Shown here in pieces: positions 1 to 8,288 of a stretch of 64,000 nucleotides of DNA. The position numbers were made by a program, and so were the translations under genes. The number at the start of each line of letters is the position of its first letter. Position 1 is the stretch's first letter. Below the pieces are notes generated by a model. It had not been told where the DNA came from. It saw only the letters and a list, made by a program, of their open reading frames with translations, and ran no database searches. This DNA comes from an uncultured Bryobacterales bacterium (lineage in GTDB: Bacteria; Acidobacteriota; Terriglobia; Bryobacterales; Bryobacteraceae): contig CALGAR010000133.1 in NCBI GenBank assembly GCA_937959285.1, positions 16,661 through 80,660 on the forward strand, given 5' to 3'.

Positions 1-1770
1 CTCGATACCGCCATCATTACTCCTCCCCTGCAAAAGACGTTCAATCCATGGGAGCTGCAGCCTGCAGTGGCGCCAAGCGGAGGGACGAAGCGTCTCCTCG
101 CACCCGGAGAGGAGCTAACGGCATCCGTTTCAATCTATGTCGACGGCGAGTACGATCTGCGCGTATCGATGGAGCGGCCGCTCGAGCGCGCTGTTGACGT
201 CGCTGTCAAGGTGGACGGAATCGAGGCAGCCGTACTCAGCTTTCAGCGCTATGACTCGCCCGGCGCGGCCACAAGGTCGCGGGCAGTGCGTCTGGGACGC
301 GGCTTGCACACACTGGCAGTCCAGGCTCGCGACGTACCGGTCGAGGTTTTTCACCTCAGTATTTCCCAGCGTCAGACGGAACCGTCGCCCGAACGGAAGG
401 CTCTCCACTACCGGCTCTTCGGCATGGAGCCGGGAGAGGCGCCGCTGCAGCCGCGGAAGGCAGCCGAGAGGCTTCTCAGTTCCGTCGCGCGCAAGGCCTA
501 CCGCCGGCCGTTGGAGCCAGGGGATCTCGAATCCCTTCTAAAGCTCTACGATCGCGCAGCAGAGCGAGGCGATCCTTACGAAGAGCGCATCAAGCTTGCT
601 CTGAAGAAGGTCCTGGTGTCGCCGGATTTTCTGTTTTTGATTGAAAGGGGCGCCGGCAAATCCGGCATTCAGCCGCTGAGCAGCCATGAGATTGCTTCCC
701 GGCTCTCCTACTTCCTGTGGTCATCCATGCCGGACGACGAATTGTTCCGGCTGGCCGACGCCGGACGCCTTCAGGATGACCACGTGCTCGCGGCTCAAGT
801 AGACCGGATGCTCGATGACCCTAGATCCCGTGTCTTCGCCAGTACGTTCATCGGACAGTGGCTCGGCACCCAGGATGTCGGAGGACGGGTCGCCCCAACC
901 GTTGCCGAGGTTCAGCACTTCTACACGCCTGAAGTCGCCGCGGATCTCCGGGAGGAACCGGTGGTCCTGTTCCACCACATTATCGAGGAGAACCGCAGCC
1001 TGCTCGACCTAATCGACGGGAATTACACCTTTCTGACCGATCGCCTGGTACAGTTCTACCAACTGGAAGAGCACGTCAAAAGCCTTCCGGGCAGCGGTTT
1101 TCACCAGGTGACCTGGCCCGACCGCCGGCGAGGCGGAGTCCTTGGGCTGGCTTCGGTGCTCGCGCTGACCTCGCACTTCAAGCAGACCAGTCCGGTCCTG
1201 CGCGGGGCTTGGGTGCTCGAAACTCTGCTCGGCACAACGGTGCCGCCGCCCCCGCCCGACGTCCCTCCGCTCGAGACGGGAACGAATGGCAAAGCAAAGC
1301 TCAGCGTCCGGCAGAAGTTGATGCGGCATCGGGAGAACCCTTCCTGCGCAGCGTGCCATAACCTGATGGATCCGATCGGCTTCGGGCTCGAGAATTTTGA
1401 TTGGCTTGGGCGCTGGCGCGACCTGGACAATGGGCAGCCGATTGATGCGTCGGGCAAGATGCCTTCCGGGGAGACGTTTGACGGTCCGGAAGAGCTCCGG
1501 CGTGTGCTCTTGAACCGGAAGCAGGAGTTTATCCGGCATCTTACCAGTAAGGTGCTCGGATACGCGCTTGGGCGAAGTTTGCGCGATGCGGATCAGTGCG
1601 TCGTTCAGCAAATCGCGGATCGTGTCGAAAAGGACAACTATGGCGCACGAACCCTGCTGCGGGAGGTGGTGCTCAGCGTGCCGTTCCGCAACAGCCAGGA
1701 AGATATTGATCATTCAGAAGACGCTCTGGCGCCCGTTCGCCGCCGGCCTCGACCGGGTTTGGACAAGTAA
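1..1770 (+). CDS. DUF1592/DUF1588/DUF1585 haem-motif protein, 5' partial
   Basis: The frame is open from base 1, so the gene begins left of the window; an internal GTG at 67 is not a convincing start. Family order is recognisable: a beta-rich N-terminal part, a DUF1595-like segment, DUF1592 (around nt 660-890), DUF1588 with a single CxxCH haem motif (CAACH at about nt 1345-1359, followed by NLMDPIGFGLE), and a C-terminal DUF1585. These Planctomycetes/Acidobacteria proteins are usually near 800 residues with an N-terminal cytochrome c domain, so roughly 200 residues are probably missing. They are exported and of unknown biochemical role; the haem motif suggests redox function (inference). It is followed 48 nt later by a DUF1552 gene, the usual partner, so the two probably work together. 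Confidence 0.88.
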   Translation, partial: LDTAIITPPLQKTFNPWELQPAVAPSGGTKRLLAPGEELTASVSIYVDGEYDLRVSMERPLERAVDVAVKVDGIEAAVLSFQRYDSPGAATRSRAVRLGRGLHTLAVQARDVPVEVFHLSISQRQTEPSPERKALHYRLFGMEPGEAPLQPRKAAERLLSSVARKAYRRPLEPGDLESLLKLYDRAAERGDPYEERIKLALKKVLVSPDFLFLIERGAGKSGIQPLSSHEIASRLSYFLWSSMPDDELFRLADAGRLQDDHVLAAQVDRMLDDPRSRVFASTFIGQWLGTQDVGGRVAPTVAEVQHFYTPEVAADLREEPVVLFHHIIEENRSLLDLIDGNYTFLTDRLVQFYQLEEHVKSLPGSGFHQVTWPDRRRGGVLGLASVLALTSHFKQTSPVLRGAWVLETLLGTTVPPPPPDVPPLETGTNGKAKLSVRQKLMRHRENPSCAACHNLMDPIGFGLENFDWLGRWRDLDNGQPIDASGKMPSGETFDGPEELRRVLLNRKQEFIRHLTSKVLGYALGRSLRDADQCVVQQIADRVEKDNYGARTLLREVVLSVPFRNSQEDIDHSEDALAPVRRRPRPGLDK

Positions 1771-1818
1771 GTTTTCGAAGAGAAATCGACAGCCAGGAGT
1801 GATAGTCTTACGGTAACC

Positions 1819-3195
1819 ATGTTCAAGCCACTCTCGCGCAGAACGCTATTGCGAGGCCTCAGCGCTACGTTGTCGCTGCCGATACTGGAAGTCATGTCGA
1901 AGGCGGCTCCCGGGACCAGCGCGAACCGGCTATCCGAACCACCCCTTCGGATGGTCTTCCTCTTCATGCCAAATGGGGTTCGCCCCGATTACTGGACGCC
2001 TCCCGGTGACGGGGAAGACTATGAATTCACGCCTCATCTGAAACCGCTCGAAGGGCTGAAGGACGACTTCCTTCTGCTCGAGAATCTGTGGCACAAGAAC
2101 ACGGTAGGCCGCAACGGACACTGGCCGAAGGTGCCGGCGTGGTTGTCGGGAGGCTACGTCGAACGATCAACGGGACGCGATCTCAACAGCGGAGGAACCT
2201 CTGTTGATCAGGTGGCCGCGCGCTACATCGGAGCCAACACGCCGCTGCCGTCGTTTGAGCTAGGCATTGATGCGCCGAGAAGCGGCATTGATAATATCGG
2301 AGGCGGGTTTGCCCGCATCTACGGTTCGTTCATCTCCTGGCGCGATCCTCATACGCCCGTTCCCAAAGAAATCATTCCGCAGCTTGCCTTTGACAGGCTG
2401 TTCCGCAACACGTCCGCGCCCGTAGTGTCGAGCCTGAATCCGAACCACCCGTCTGTGCTCGCGTCTCTCCAGCGTGATGACACAAGCGTCCTCGACCTCG
2501 TGCTGGAAGATGCAAAGGCTGTGCGGCGGAGGGCAAGCGCGGCGGACCAGGTGAAGCTGGACGAGTACTTCGAGTCGGTCCGGTCGGTGGAGAGACGGCT
2601 GGAGGCCGCCTTGCGGCCGCAGAAGCGATGGATCAATGAGGGCAAAATTCCTATGGATCGCCCTGGCCCCGGCATACCCGCATCGCATCAGGAGCATGTG
2701 CGCCTGATGCTGGACATCCTGATCCTCGCTCTCTGGACCGACTCGACACGAATCGCCACATTCATGTTCGGCGATGCGCAAACCTCCCAGGACTACTCGT
2801 GGCTGCCGGGCGTCAGCGGGAGTTTCCATAGCCTTTCCCATCATCTGAACGAGCCCGTTAAACGCGAGCAGTATGAGAAGATCATCAACTGGCACGTCGA
2901 GCAGGTTGCGTATTTCCTTCACAAAGTGAAGAGCTTGAAGGAAGGCGACTCTTCCCTGCTCGACAATTCCATGATTCTGTTCGGTTCTTCCCTGAAGGAT
3001 GGAAACAGCCACGATCCGGAGAATCTGCCATTGATTCTCGCAGGACGCGGAAAGGGCACTCTACGTCCGGGCAGACGGCTTCGCGCGGCTCCCAAGACTC
3101 CCCTTTGCAATCTGTATCTGGCCATGTTGCATCGGATGGGGATTCATGAGAAGTCCTTTGGCGACAGCACAGGGCCCCTCGAAGGACTCGCGTAG
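1819..3195 (+). CDS. DUF1552 family exported protein
   Basis: 458 residues. The N-terminus has a twin-arginine-like signal (SRRTLLRG, then a hydrophobic stretch), so export in folded form is likely. The body matches DUF1552, including the family's HxxSHH signature, seen as HSLSHH in the second half, and the LFGSSLKDGNSHDPENLP region. Function is unknown; by resemblance to DUF1501/sulfatase-like Tat proteins it may be a periplasmic metal-dependent hydrolase (inference). DUF1552 genes almost always follow DUF1592-type genes, as here, which supports a shared periplasmic task. No strong Shine-Dalgarno lies just before the ATG; an AGGAGT about 17 nt upstream is rather far, so translation may depend on the upstream gene. 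Confidence 0.88.
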   Translation: MFKPLSRRTLLRGLSATLSLPILEVMSKAAPGTSANRLSEPPLRMVFLFMPNGVRPDYWTPPGDGEDYEFTPHLKPLEGLKDDFLLLENLWHKNTVGRNGHWPKVPAWLSGGYVERSTGRDLNSGGTSVDQVAARYIGANTPLPSFELGIDAPRSGIDNIGGGFARIYGSFISWRDPHTPVPKEIIPQLAFDRLFRNTSAPVVSSLNPNHPSVLASLQRDDTSVLDLVLEDAKAVRRRASAADQVKLDEYFESVRSVERRLEAALRPQKRWINEGKIPMDRPGPGIPASHQEHVRLMLDILILALWTDSTRIATFMFGDAQTSQDYSWLPGVSGSFHSLSHHLNEPVKREQYEKIINWHVEQVAYFLHKVKSLKEGDSSLLDNSMILFGSSLKDGNSHDPENLPLILAGRGKGTLRPGRRLRAAPKTPLCNLYLAMLHRMGIHEKSFGDSTGPLEGLA

Positions 3196-3226
3196 GCGTA
3201 GGCGTATCCATCTCATACCGCTGAAT

Positions 3227-3249
3227 CCCGGGAGCCGGAACTCCCCGGG
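3227..3249 (+). terminator. GC-rich hairpin after the DUF1552 gene
   Basis: CCCGGGAG and CTCCCCGGG pair with one bulged base around the loop CCGGAA. No T-run follows, so it may be an RNA 3'-end stabiliser rather than a factor-independent terminator. The rest of the 272-base gap to the next gene shows only a short GCGTAG tandem (about 3190-3206). Confidence 0.35.
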
Positions 3250-3467
3250 CCGCGCGTTACATTGTCACTTACCTTGCTGTCGCGCAACGGAAGATACGTG
3301 CCGCGCCATGGGAGAGTCCAGGAACTAGCGGGCCGACAACCGGGCCAAGGTTCCCGCGCCCGGACAAAGCTCCTAAGCAGGCTCATTTGCCCGCTTGCTC
3401 CCTGTATCCGTATTGAAGCGGAACCCGTCGAACGTGGATAGAACAAATATCACACTTTTGTAATGTA

Positions 3468-4970
3468 ATGAGTAGAACAAGAAGCGGAATGTCGATGTTA
3501 AATACTGCCCGTATCCGGCGCCAGGCACACAGGTTGCCCGGGTGCGGATTCTTCCGACTGTGCGTGCGAATCCTGATTCTTGCTTGGATTCCTTTCTGTT
3601 GCGTCCTTGGTCAGACGTCAGGTTCTGACGGGGAGGAGATTTCAGGGGAGGCAGTCGAAGACTCTGCTCCGATTGCCCCGTTTATCAGACCGGCTCCAAC
3701 CGGTACTGCCTCTTTCACGGCAGAGGCCTCCGCGATCAACTGGTCCGGTCTCATGCGAAGCTCGCTGTTCTTTCTTGGAGTGCAGCACGCGTTCCGGTAT
3801 TCAACCGAAGAGATGACCAGGAACGTCAAAGGTCCGCTCTGGGACGGCTATATGAAATCGGTCACCAGTCTGCGGGGGTGGAGCGATGGCGATCCCTTTT
3901 ACGTGAATTACGTAGGCCATCCAATGCAGGGGGCTGTATCGGGCTATCTGTGGGTTCAGAATGACCAGAAGTACAAGCGGGCGGTCTTTGGCGCAAATCC
4001 GCAGTATTGGAAAGGCCGGTTAAGAGCGGCTGCTTTTGCCTGGGCGTACAGCGCGCAATTCGAGATAGGACCGATCAGCGAAGCCACAATTGGCTACATT
4101 CAATCAAAGCCTCCAGCCACTGGATTCGTCGATCACGTCGTCACTCCGTCGGCCGGGCTCCTCTGGATGGTTACAGAGGACATGTTGGATCGTTACGTAG
4201 TCCTGCCCCTGGAGAACAGAACGCGCAATCCTTACGTTCGCATGTTGCTGCGCGGCTGGCTCAACCCGGCCCGAACCTTCGCCAACGCTATGGCGTTCCG
4301 AGTCCCGTGGTATCGCGAAACACGAGACGGCATTTTTGCCGAGGAAACGTGGTCGAGCCATGCACGTACTGTTGCAAGCCAGCGCCCGTATGACGCCTCG
4401 GAGTACCCGGAGCTCGCTCCCTTCGAATTCATGGCGACGACGCGGCACGAATTTTATACCGGTCCAAACTCTGTCGGCAGTTGCCAGGGAGGCTCTGGCA
4501 CTGTGGCGTTTCGCATTTCAAATAGCTGGCAGATTGTCGCCGAGGTCGGCGGGTGCCGGGTCACGGGACTGGCAGAAAACTTTTCCGGAGACTCCCTCAC
4601 CTACCTCATCGGACCGCGTTGGACACCGGCGGCAAACCGCAGATTGAACCCCTATGCTCAGTTTCTGGTTGGCGGCAACAAGATCACCCAGGAAGAGCTG
4701 TATCCCGAAAAGAAGCGGGCCCTGGAAGCCCTGGCCATCCAGAATGGCTCCCGCATGCCGCGGCCGGACGAGTATACACGCCTGGAAGAATCGCATGCCC
4801 TCGCGCTTTCAGCCGGTACTGGTCTCGACTTGCGATTGAACCGCGCCCTGGCCCTACGGCTCGCAGGCATCGAGTACAAGCGCGCCTGGACCAGTCCGTT
4901 GAACGGGATCCACTACGGCACGGGCTTTCAATTCAGCACCGGAATGATTCTCAGAATGGGCACCTGGTAG
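3468..4970 (+). CDS. Conserved exported protein, probable outer-membrane beta-barrel
   Basis: 500 residues from the first ATG; ATGs at 3489 and 3495 would give a more compact signal peptide and the former has a GAAGCGG-like ribosome site, so the start is uncertain. A hydrophobic signal segment (RILILAWIPFCCVLG) precedes a low-complexity acidic linker. The mature part is rich in aromatic residues with alternating polar and hydrophobic positions, and ends in an aromatic (MGTW), all typical of outer-membrane barrels. I recognise the FVDHVVTP and LNPARTFAN blocks as conserved in uncharacterised acidobacterial proteins but know no function. It lies 64 nt upstream of a TonB receptor on the same strand, so a link to outer-membrane uptake is possible. 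Confidence 0.7.
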   Translation: MSRTRSGMSMLNTARIRRQAHRLPGCGFFRLCVRILILAWIPFCCVLGQTSGSDGEEISGEAVEDSAPIAPFIRPAPTGTASFTAEASAINWSGLMRSSLFFLGVQHAFRYSTEEMTRNVKGPLWDGYMKSVTSLRGWSDGDPFYVNYVGHPMQGAVSGYLWVQNDQKYKRAVFGANPQYWKGRLRAAAFAWAYSAQFEIGPISEATIGYIQSKPPATGFVDHVVTPSAGLLWMVTEDMLDRYVVLPLENRTRNPYVRMLLRGWLNPARTFANAMAFRVPWYRETRDGIFAEETWSSHARTVASQRPYDASEYPELAPFEFMATTRHEFYTGPNSVGSCQGGSGTVAFRISNSWQIVAEVGGCRVTGLAENFSGDSLTYLIGPRWTPAANRRLNPYAQFLVGGNKITQEELYPEKKRALEALAIQNGSRMPRPDEYTRLEESHALALSAGTGLDLRLNRALALRLAGIEYKRAWTSPLNGIHYGTGFQFSTGMILRMGTW

Positions 4971-5016
4971 ATGCGGTTCGCACGCGGCCTGTAACCGGGC
5001 TGAAACACGAGTCCGA

Positions 5017-5022
5017 TATAAT
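5017..5022 (+). promoter_or_regulatory. Candidate -10 box (TATAAT) for the TonB receptor
   Basis: A perfect TATAAT ends 12 nt before the ATG at 5035. No convincing -35 is seen at 16-18 nt spacing and there is no Shine-Dalgarno, so a very short or absent leader is implied if the box is real. Confidence 0.4.
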
Positions 5023-5034
5023 CAGCCATTTATC

Positions 5035-7695
5035 ATGCGAATCGGACTTATTGCGTTTCTGCTTGGATTGGCTGTGTGCCACGCCGAAGTCATAACGGTA
5101 GTCGACGAATCCGGTGCGGCGGTCGCTGGAGCCCGCATCTCTGTGCGCAGCGCTCAGCAAATTGTGCTGGCGGAAGCAATTACAAACACTGCGGGACAAG
5201 CCGAGATCGGAGAATTCCCTCAAGGCTTGTATGCCGTCGAAGTCAATGCTCCAGGTTTCGCCGCGCGATCACTTCCATTCCGGCCCGGTTCTGAACTTCG
5301 CGTCACCTTGAGCCCGGCTCCTGTGGCTGCGCACGTCACCGTCACAGCATCACGCGGAGCCGTGGAAAGCGAGGACGGAGCAGTCCGTCTGGTGTCGATT
5401 CTTGATAAGGCCAATCTGGACTCAAGGCCGCTTCCAACCCTCGGCAACGCATTGCAAGACGCCCCCGGAATCCTGGTGCAGCAGACAACCTACGGGCAGG
5501 TATCGCCCTTCCTCCGAGGCTTGACCGGCTATCACGTACTGAACCTGATCGACGGAGTCAGATTCAACAACTCGACCTTCCGGTCGGGCCCGAATCAGTA
5601 TCTGGCGTTTGTTGAGCCCAGCCAGGTTCAGCAAGTGGAGGCGGTGCTCGGTCCGGTGGGAGCGGAGTACGGAAGCGACTCGCTGGGAGGCGCAATTCAG
5701 GTGCTAACGCGATCCCCCGGCTTTTCTCAGAATGGGATCGAAAAACATGGCGACGTCAATCTGTTCGCAGGGAGCGCCGACCAGTCCGCTGGAGCAAACG
5801 CTCAACTGAGCCTGTCAGGCGAACGGATGCTCGCGCTCATTGGTGGGACCGGGCGCCGGTTGGGAGATCTGCGGGCCGGAAGAGGACTGGATTCGCGCAA
5901 CGTGTTCCACCGGCTATTCGGCATGGACCGAAGCGCAGTTCAGGATTTGCTCGGAAGCCGTCTCCAGGATACGGGTTTCACACAATACGGCATGCATTCG
6001 CGCTTCGCCTTGCGCCTGCCAAACAACAGTCATATGACTGTGTGGTATCAGAACAGCACGCAGCAAGATGTCCGTGGATACAAAGACCTTCTGGGGGGAC
6101 TCGGTCGCGTGCGTTCCGACTTCGACCCGCAATCCGTTCACTTCCTCTACGCCCGATACGAGCGCACGGCACTTGGCCCATTTGATTCCGTGACCGGGAC
6201 CTTTTCCTTCAACTCTCAGCAGGACGGTTCAGCGCGACAAGGCCTGAAACTGACGGATGCGCTCACAGTGGACCGGGCTCGGGTGGATGTCTACGGATAC
6301 TCGGGACAGGCTACCACCCATATCGGGCGGCGCCAGGCGGTGGCCTTTGGTGGGGAAATCTACGCGGAGCGTATCTCGGCAGAGCGTTTGGTCAACGGGC
6401 AGCCGGCGCGTCCTCTTTACCCGGACGATTCCCGCTACACGACCTACGGATTATTTCTGCAGGATGCGGTTGAACTGGGGCACGGGCTGCGTGCATCGGC
6501 CGGGACACGTCTAACCGCCGTTCGATTCCGCGCCGATGCAGATCCCGTCTTCGGCGTCGCTGCTACATCGCAGACGTTCCACGACCTCACATTCCATACC
6601 AGCCTCCAGTGGCAGGCAACCCGCATCCTCGCGTTTCATGGAATCGTCAGCCGGGGCTTCCGCGCGCCGAACCTGAACGACCTCGGCGCAATCGGGCTCA
6701 ACGACCTTGGTTATGAAATTCCAGCCGCGGAGGCGATCCCGGCCGGCGCGCTGCTCTCAACATCTGCGGGTGAAGGGGCCCTCTCGACCGGGAAGCGGCT
6801 GGAAAGCCTGGGACCGGAGCGCCTCTACAACTACGAATTCGGGCTCCGGCTCCAAACGGACAGATTGTATGCCCGAGCGCATCTCTTCGATTCGGAACTG
6901 CTAAGCCCGATCGTGCGGCGCACATTGCTGTTCCCGGCAGATCGGATTCCATCCACGCTCGCCGGACTGCCCGTCACTCCTATCCAGCAAACTCCGGAAC
7001 AGATGCAGCAGGGAGTCGTAGCCGTAGCGACACCGCTCGATCCCCGCGCTGTCAAGGCCTTCGTAAACGACGGGCACAGCCGCTACTATGGGGTCGAGAG
7101 TCTCCTGCGATACAAACTGACAGACCGGTGGTCAGTCCGGGCTAACTACACATTCCTGGTTGGCCGCGACCTGAACCCCAACCGTTTCATCCGGCGCTTG
7201 CCGCCGCAGCAAGGCTTCCTCGGCCTGCGCTATACGCCTTCCGGCAGACGTCCATGGGTGGAACTCGGAGGCATGTTCACCGGGCCTCAGGAACGAATGA
7301 GCGGCGGTGATCTTGACGATGAGCGGATCGGCGCGAGCCGCCGGCGCCGCGACATCATCGATTTCTTCAACGGTACGGTCGTAAGCCAGTACCTCGATTC
7401 CGACGGAAGGTTCACGCCCACAGGCGAAACTCTGCCCCAGATTCTCAATCGGGTGCTGCCAATCGGCTCGACCATCAACGGCGTTCGCGTAGTCGATGAC
7501 AACACGCGCGTTCCGCTCTACACACGCACGGCCGGATGGTTTTCGCTGGACCTCCGCGGCGGCCTGCCGCTGGACGAAAGGCTTCAGTTGAACTTCGCGG
7601 TGATGAACCTGCTCGACCGCAACTACCGCTGGCACGGATCGGGCATCGACGCTCCTGGCATTAACGCCTGGATCGGGATTCAGTACCGGTTCTGA
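5035..7695 (+). CDS. TonB-dependent receptor with carboxypeptidase-regulatory N-terminus
   Basis: 886 residues. Signal peptide about 1-18 (MRIGLIAFLLGLAVCHA), an Ig-like carboxypeptidase-regulatory domain about 20-85, a plug domain about 105-225 (DAPGILVQQ, FLRGLTGYHVLNLIDGVR, VEAVLGPVGAEYGSDSLGGAIQV), then a 22-strand-type barrel ending in the terminal aromatic of IGIQYRF. Such receptors take up iron chelates, vitamin B12 or oligomers through the outer membrane using TonB/ExbBD energy. Substrate cannot be told from sequence; plug and barrel are closer to classical ligand-gated receptors than to the giant Oar-like proteins further along the window. A strong hairpin follows the stop. Confidence 0.9.
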   Translation: MRIGLIAFLLGLAVCHAEVITVVDESGAAVAGARISVRSAQQIVLAEAITNTAGQAEIGEFPQGLYAVEVNAPGFAARSLPFRPGSELRVTLSPAPVAAHVTVTASRGAVESEDGAVRLVSILDKANLDSRPLPTLGNALQDAPGILVQQTTYGQVSPFLRGLTGYHVLNLIDGVRFNNSTFRSGPNQYLAFVEPSQVQQVEAVLGPVGAEYGSDSLGGAIQVLTRSPGFSQNGIEKHGDVNLFAGSADQSAGANAQLSLSGERMLALIGGTGRRLGDLRAGRGLDSRNVFHRLFGMDRSAVQDLLGSRLQDTGFTQYGMHSRFALRLPNNSHMTVWYQNSTQQDVRGYKDLLGGLGRVRSDFDPQSVHFLYARYERTALGPFDSVTGTFSFNSQQDGSARQGLKLTDALTVDRARVDVYGYSGQATTHIGRRQAVAFGGEIYAERISAERLVNGQPARPLYPDDSRYTTYGLFLQDAVELGHGLRASAGTRLTAVRFRADADPVFGVAATSQTFHDLTFHTSLQWQATRILAFHGIVSRGFRAPNLNDLGAIGLNDLGYEIPAAEAIPAGALLSTSAGEGALSTGKRLESLGPERLYNYEFGLRLQTDRLYARAHLFDSELLSPIVRRTLLFPADRIPSTLAGLPVTPIQQTPEQMQQGVVAVATPLDPRAVKAFVNDGHSRYYGVESLLRYKLTDRWSVRANYTFLVGRDLNPNRFIRRLPPQQGFLGLRYTPSGRRPWVELGGMFTGPQERMSGGDLDDERIGASRRRRDIIDFFNGTVVSQYLDSDGRFTPTGETLPQILNRVLPIGSTINGVRVVDDNTRVPLYTRTAGWFSLDLRGGLPLDERLQLNFAVMNLLDRNYRWHGSGIDAPGINAWIGIQYRF

Positions 7696-7720
7696 CTACT
7701 CGTTTGGCGGATCCAACAGA

Positions 7721-7756
7721 CCGTACGCTACAGAACGTATTTTCTGTGGCGTACGG
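7721..7756 (+). terminator. Long hairpin downstream of the TonB receptor
   Basis: CCGTACGCTACAGAA (7721-7735) pairs with TTCTGTGGCGTACGG (7742-7756): 15 positions, one a U-G wobble in RNA, loop of 6. No clear T-run follows (GAAGTTATATT), so termination efficiency is uncertain; it could also be a dyad protein-binding site. Confidence 0.5.
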
Positions 7757-7945
7757 GAAGTTATATTGCACGGCGGCAGAAGCAGTGGCGCAAGGCGCGT
7801 AAGCCGAATTGCGCCAGCGATATTTCGCTCGCGGTAATCCCTCACTCCTGCCCAAAAAGTGAAATGAAATCCTTCTCCGCAGCATCCATCTTAGTAAGAC
7901 ACAATCCATGCGCCATAAATCGTGCAAGTTTCCGCGCGACGCCGT
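7757..7945. other. Intergenic stretch without recognisable features
   Basis: Between the hairpin and the antitoxin remnant I see no convincing ORF, RNA gene or repeat. Confidence 0.4.
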
Positions 7946-8288
7946 ATGTTGGACATTTCGAAGAGCATTCGTCCCTTAAGCGCCTTCAAGAGAAATACCA
8001 CCGAACTGCTGCGGCAGCTCATGCAGACATCGCATCCCATAGTCCGTACGATTACTGAAACGGGCAGAGATTGTGGTTCAGGACGTTTCCGCCTGCCAGA
8101 CCCAACTCGGCAAGATGAGGAGCCTGGAAGATCGCATCGCCTTCTATCAGGAGACAGACACACAGGCAGGGCGCCGGACGGGTTCCGGCGCGTCGGATGC
8201 AGCGATAGAGGCTGAAGCGGTCACGCGAAAAATGGCCGGAAAGATTGGCCGATGCAATTTACCAATGACGATGAAGTCGCGAGATTAA
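7946..8288 (+). pseudogene. Phd/YefM-family antitoxin remnant, frameshifted
   Basis: The ATG at 7946 opens a frame whose protein begins like a Phd/YefM antitoxin (IRPLSAFKRNTTELLRQL, then PIVRTITETG). The family's next conserved block, AEIVVQD, is present but in the next frame, starting at the GCA codon at 8064. One nucleotide separates the ACG codon ending at 8062 from that block, so about two bases are missing (or one inserted). After the shift the frame continues as VSACQTQLGKM and on to a stop at 8288, with little further similarity. Phd/YefM proteins bind DNA and neutralise a cognate toxin; no toxin gene follows. The tail overlaps the start of the downstream kinase by 37 nt. A sequencing error is the main alternative to real decay. 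Confidence 0.65.
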
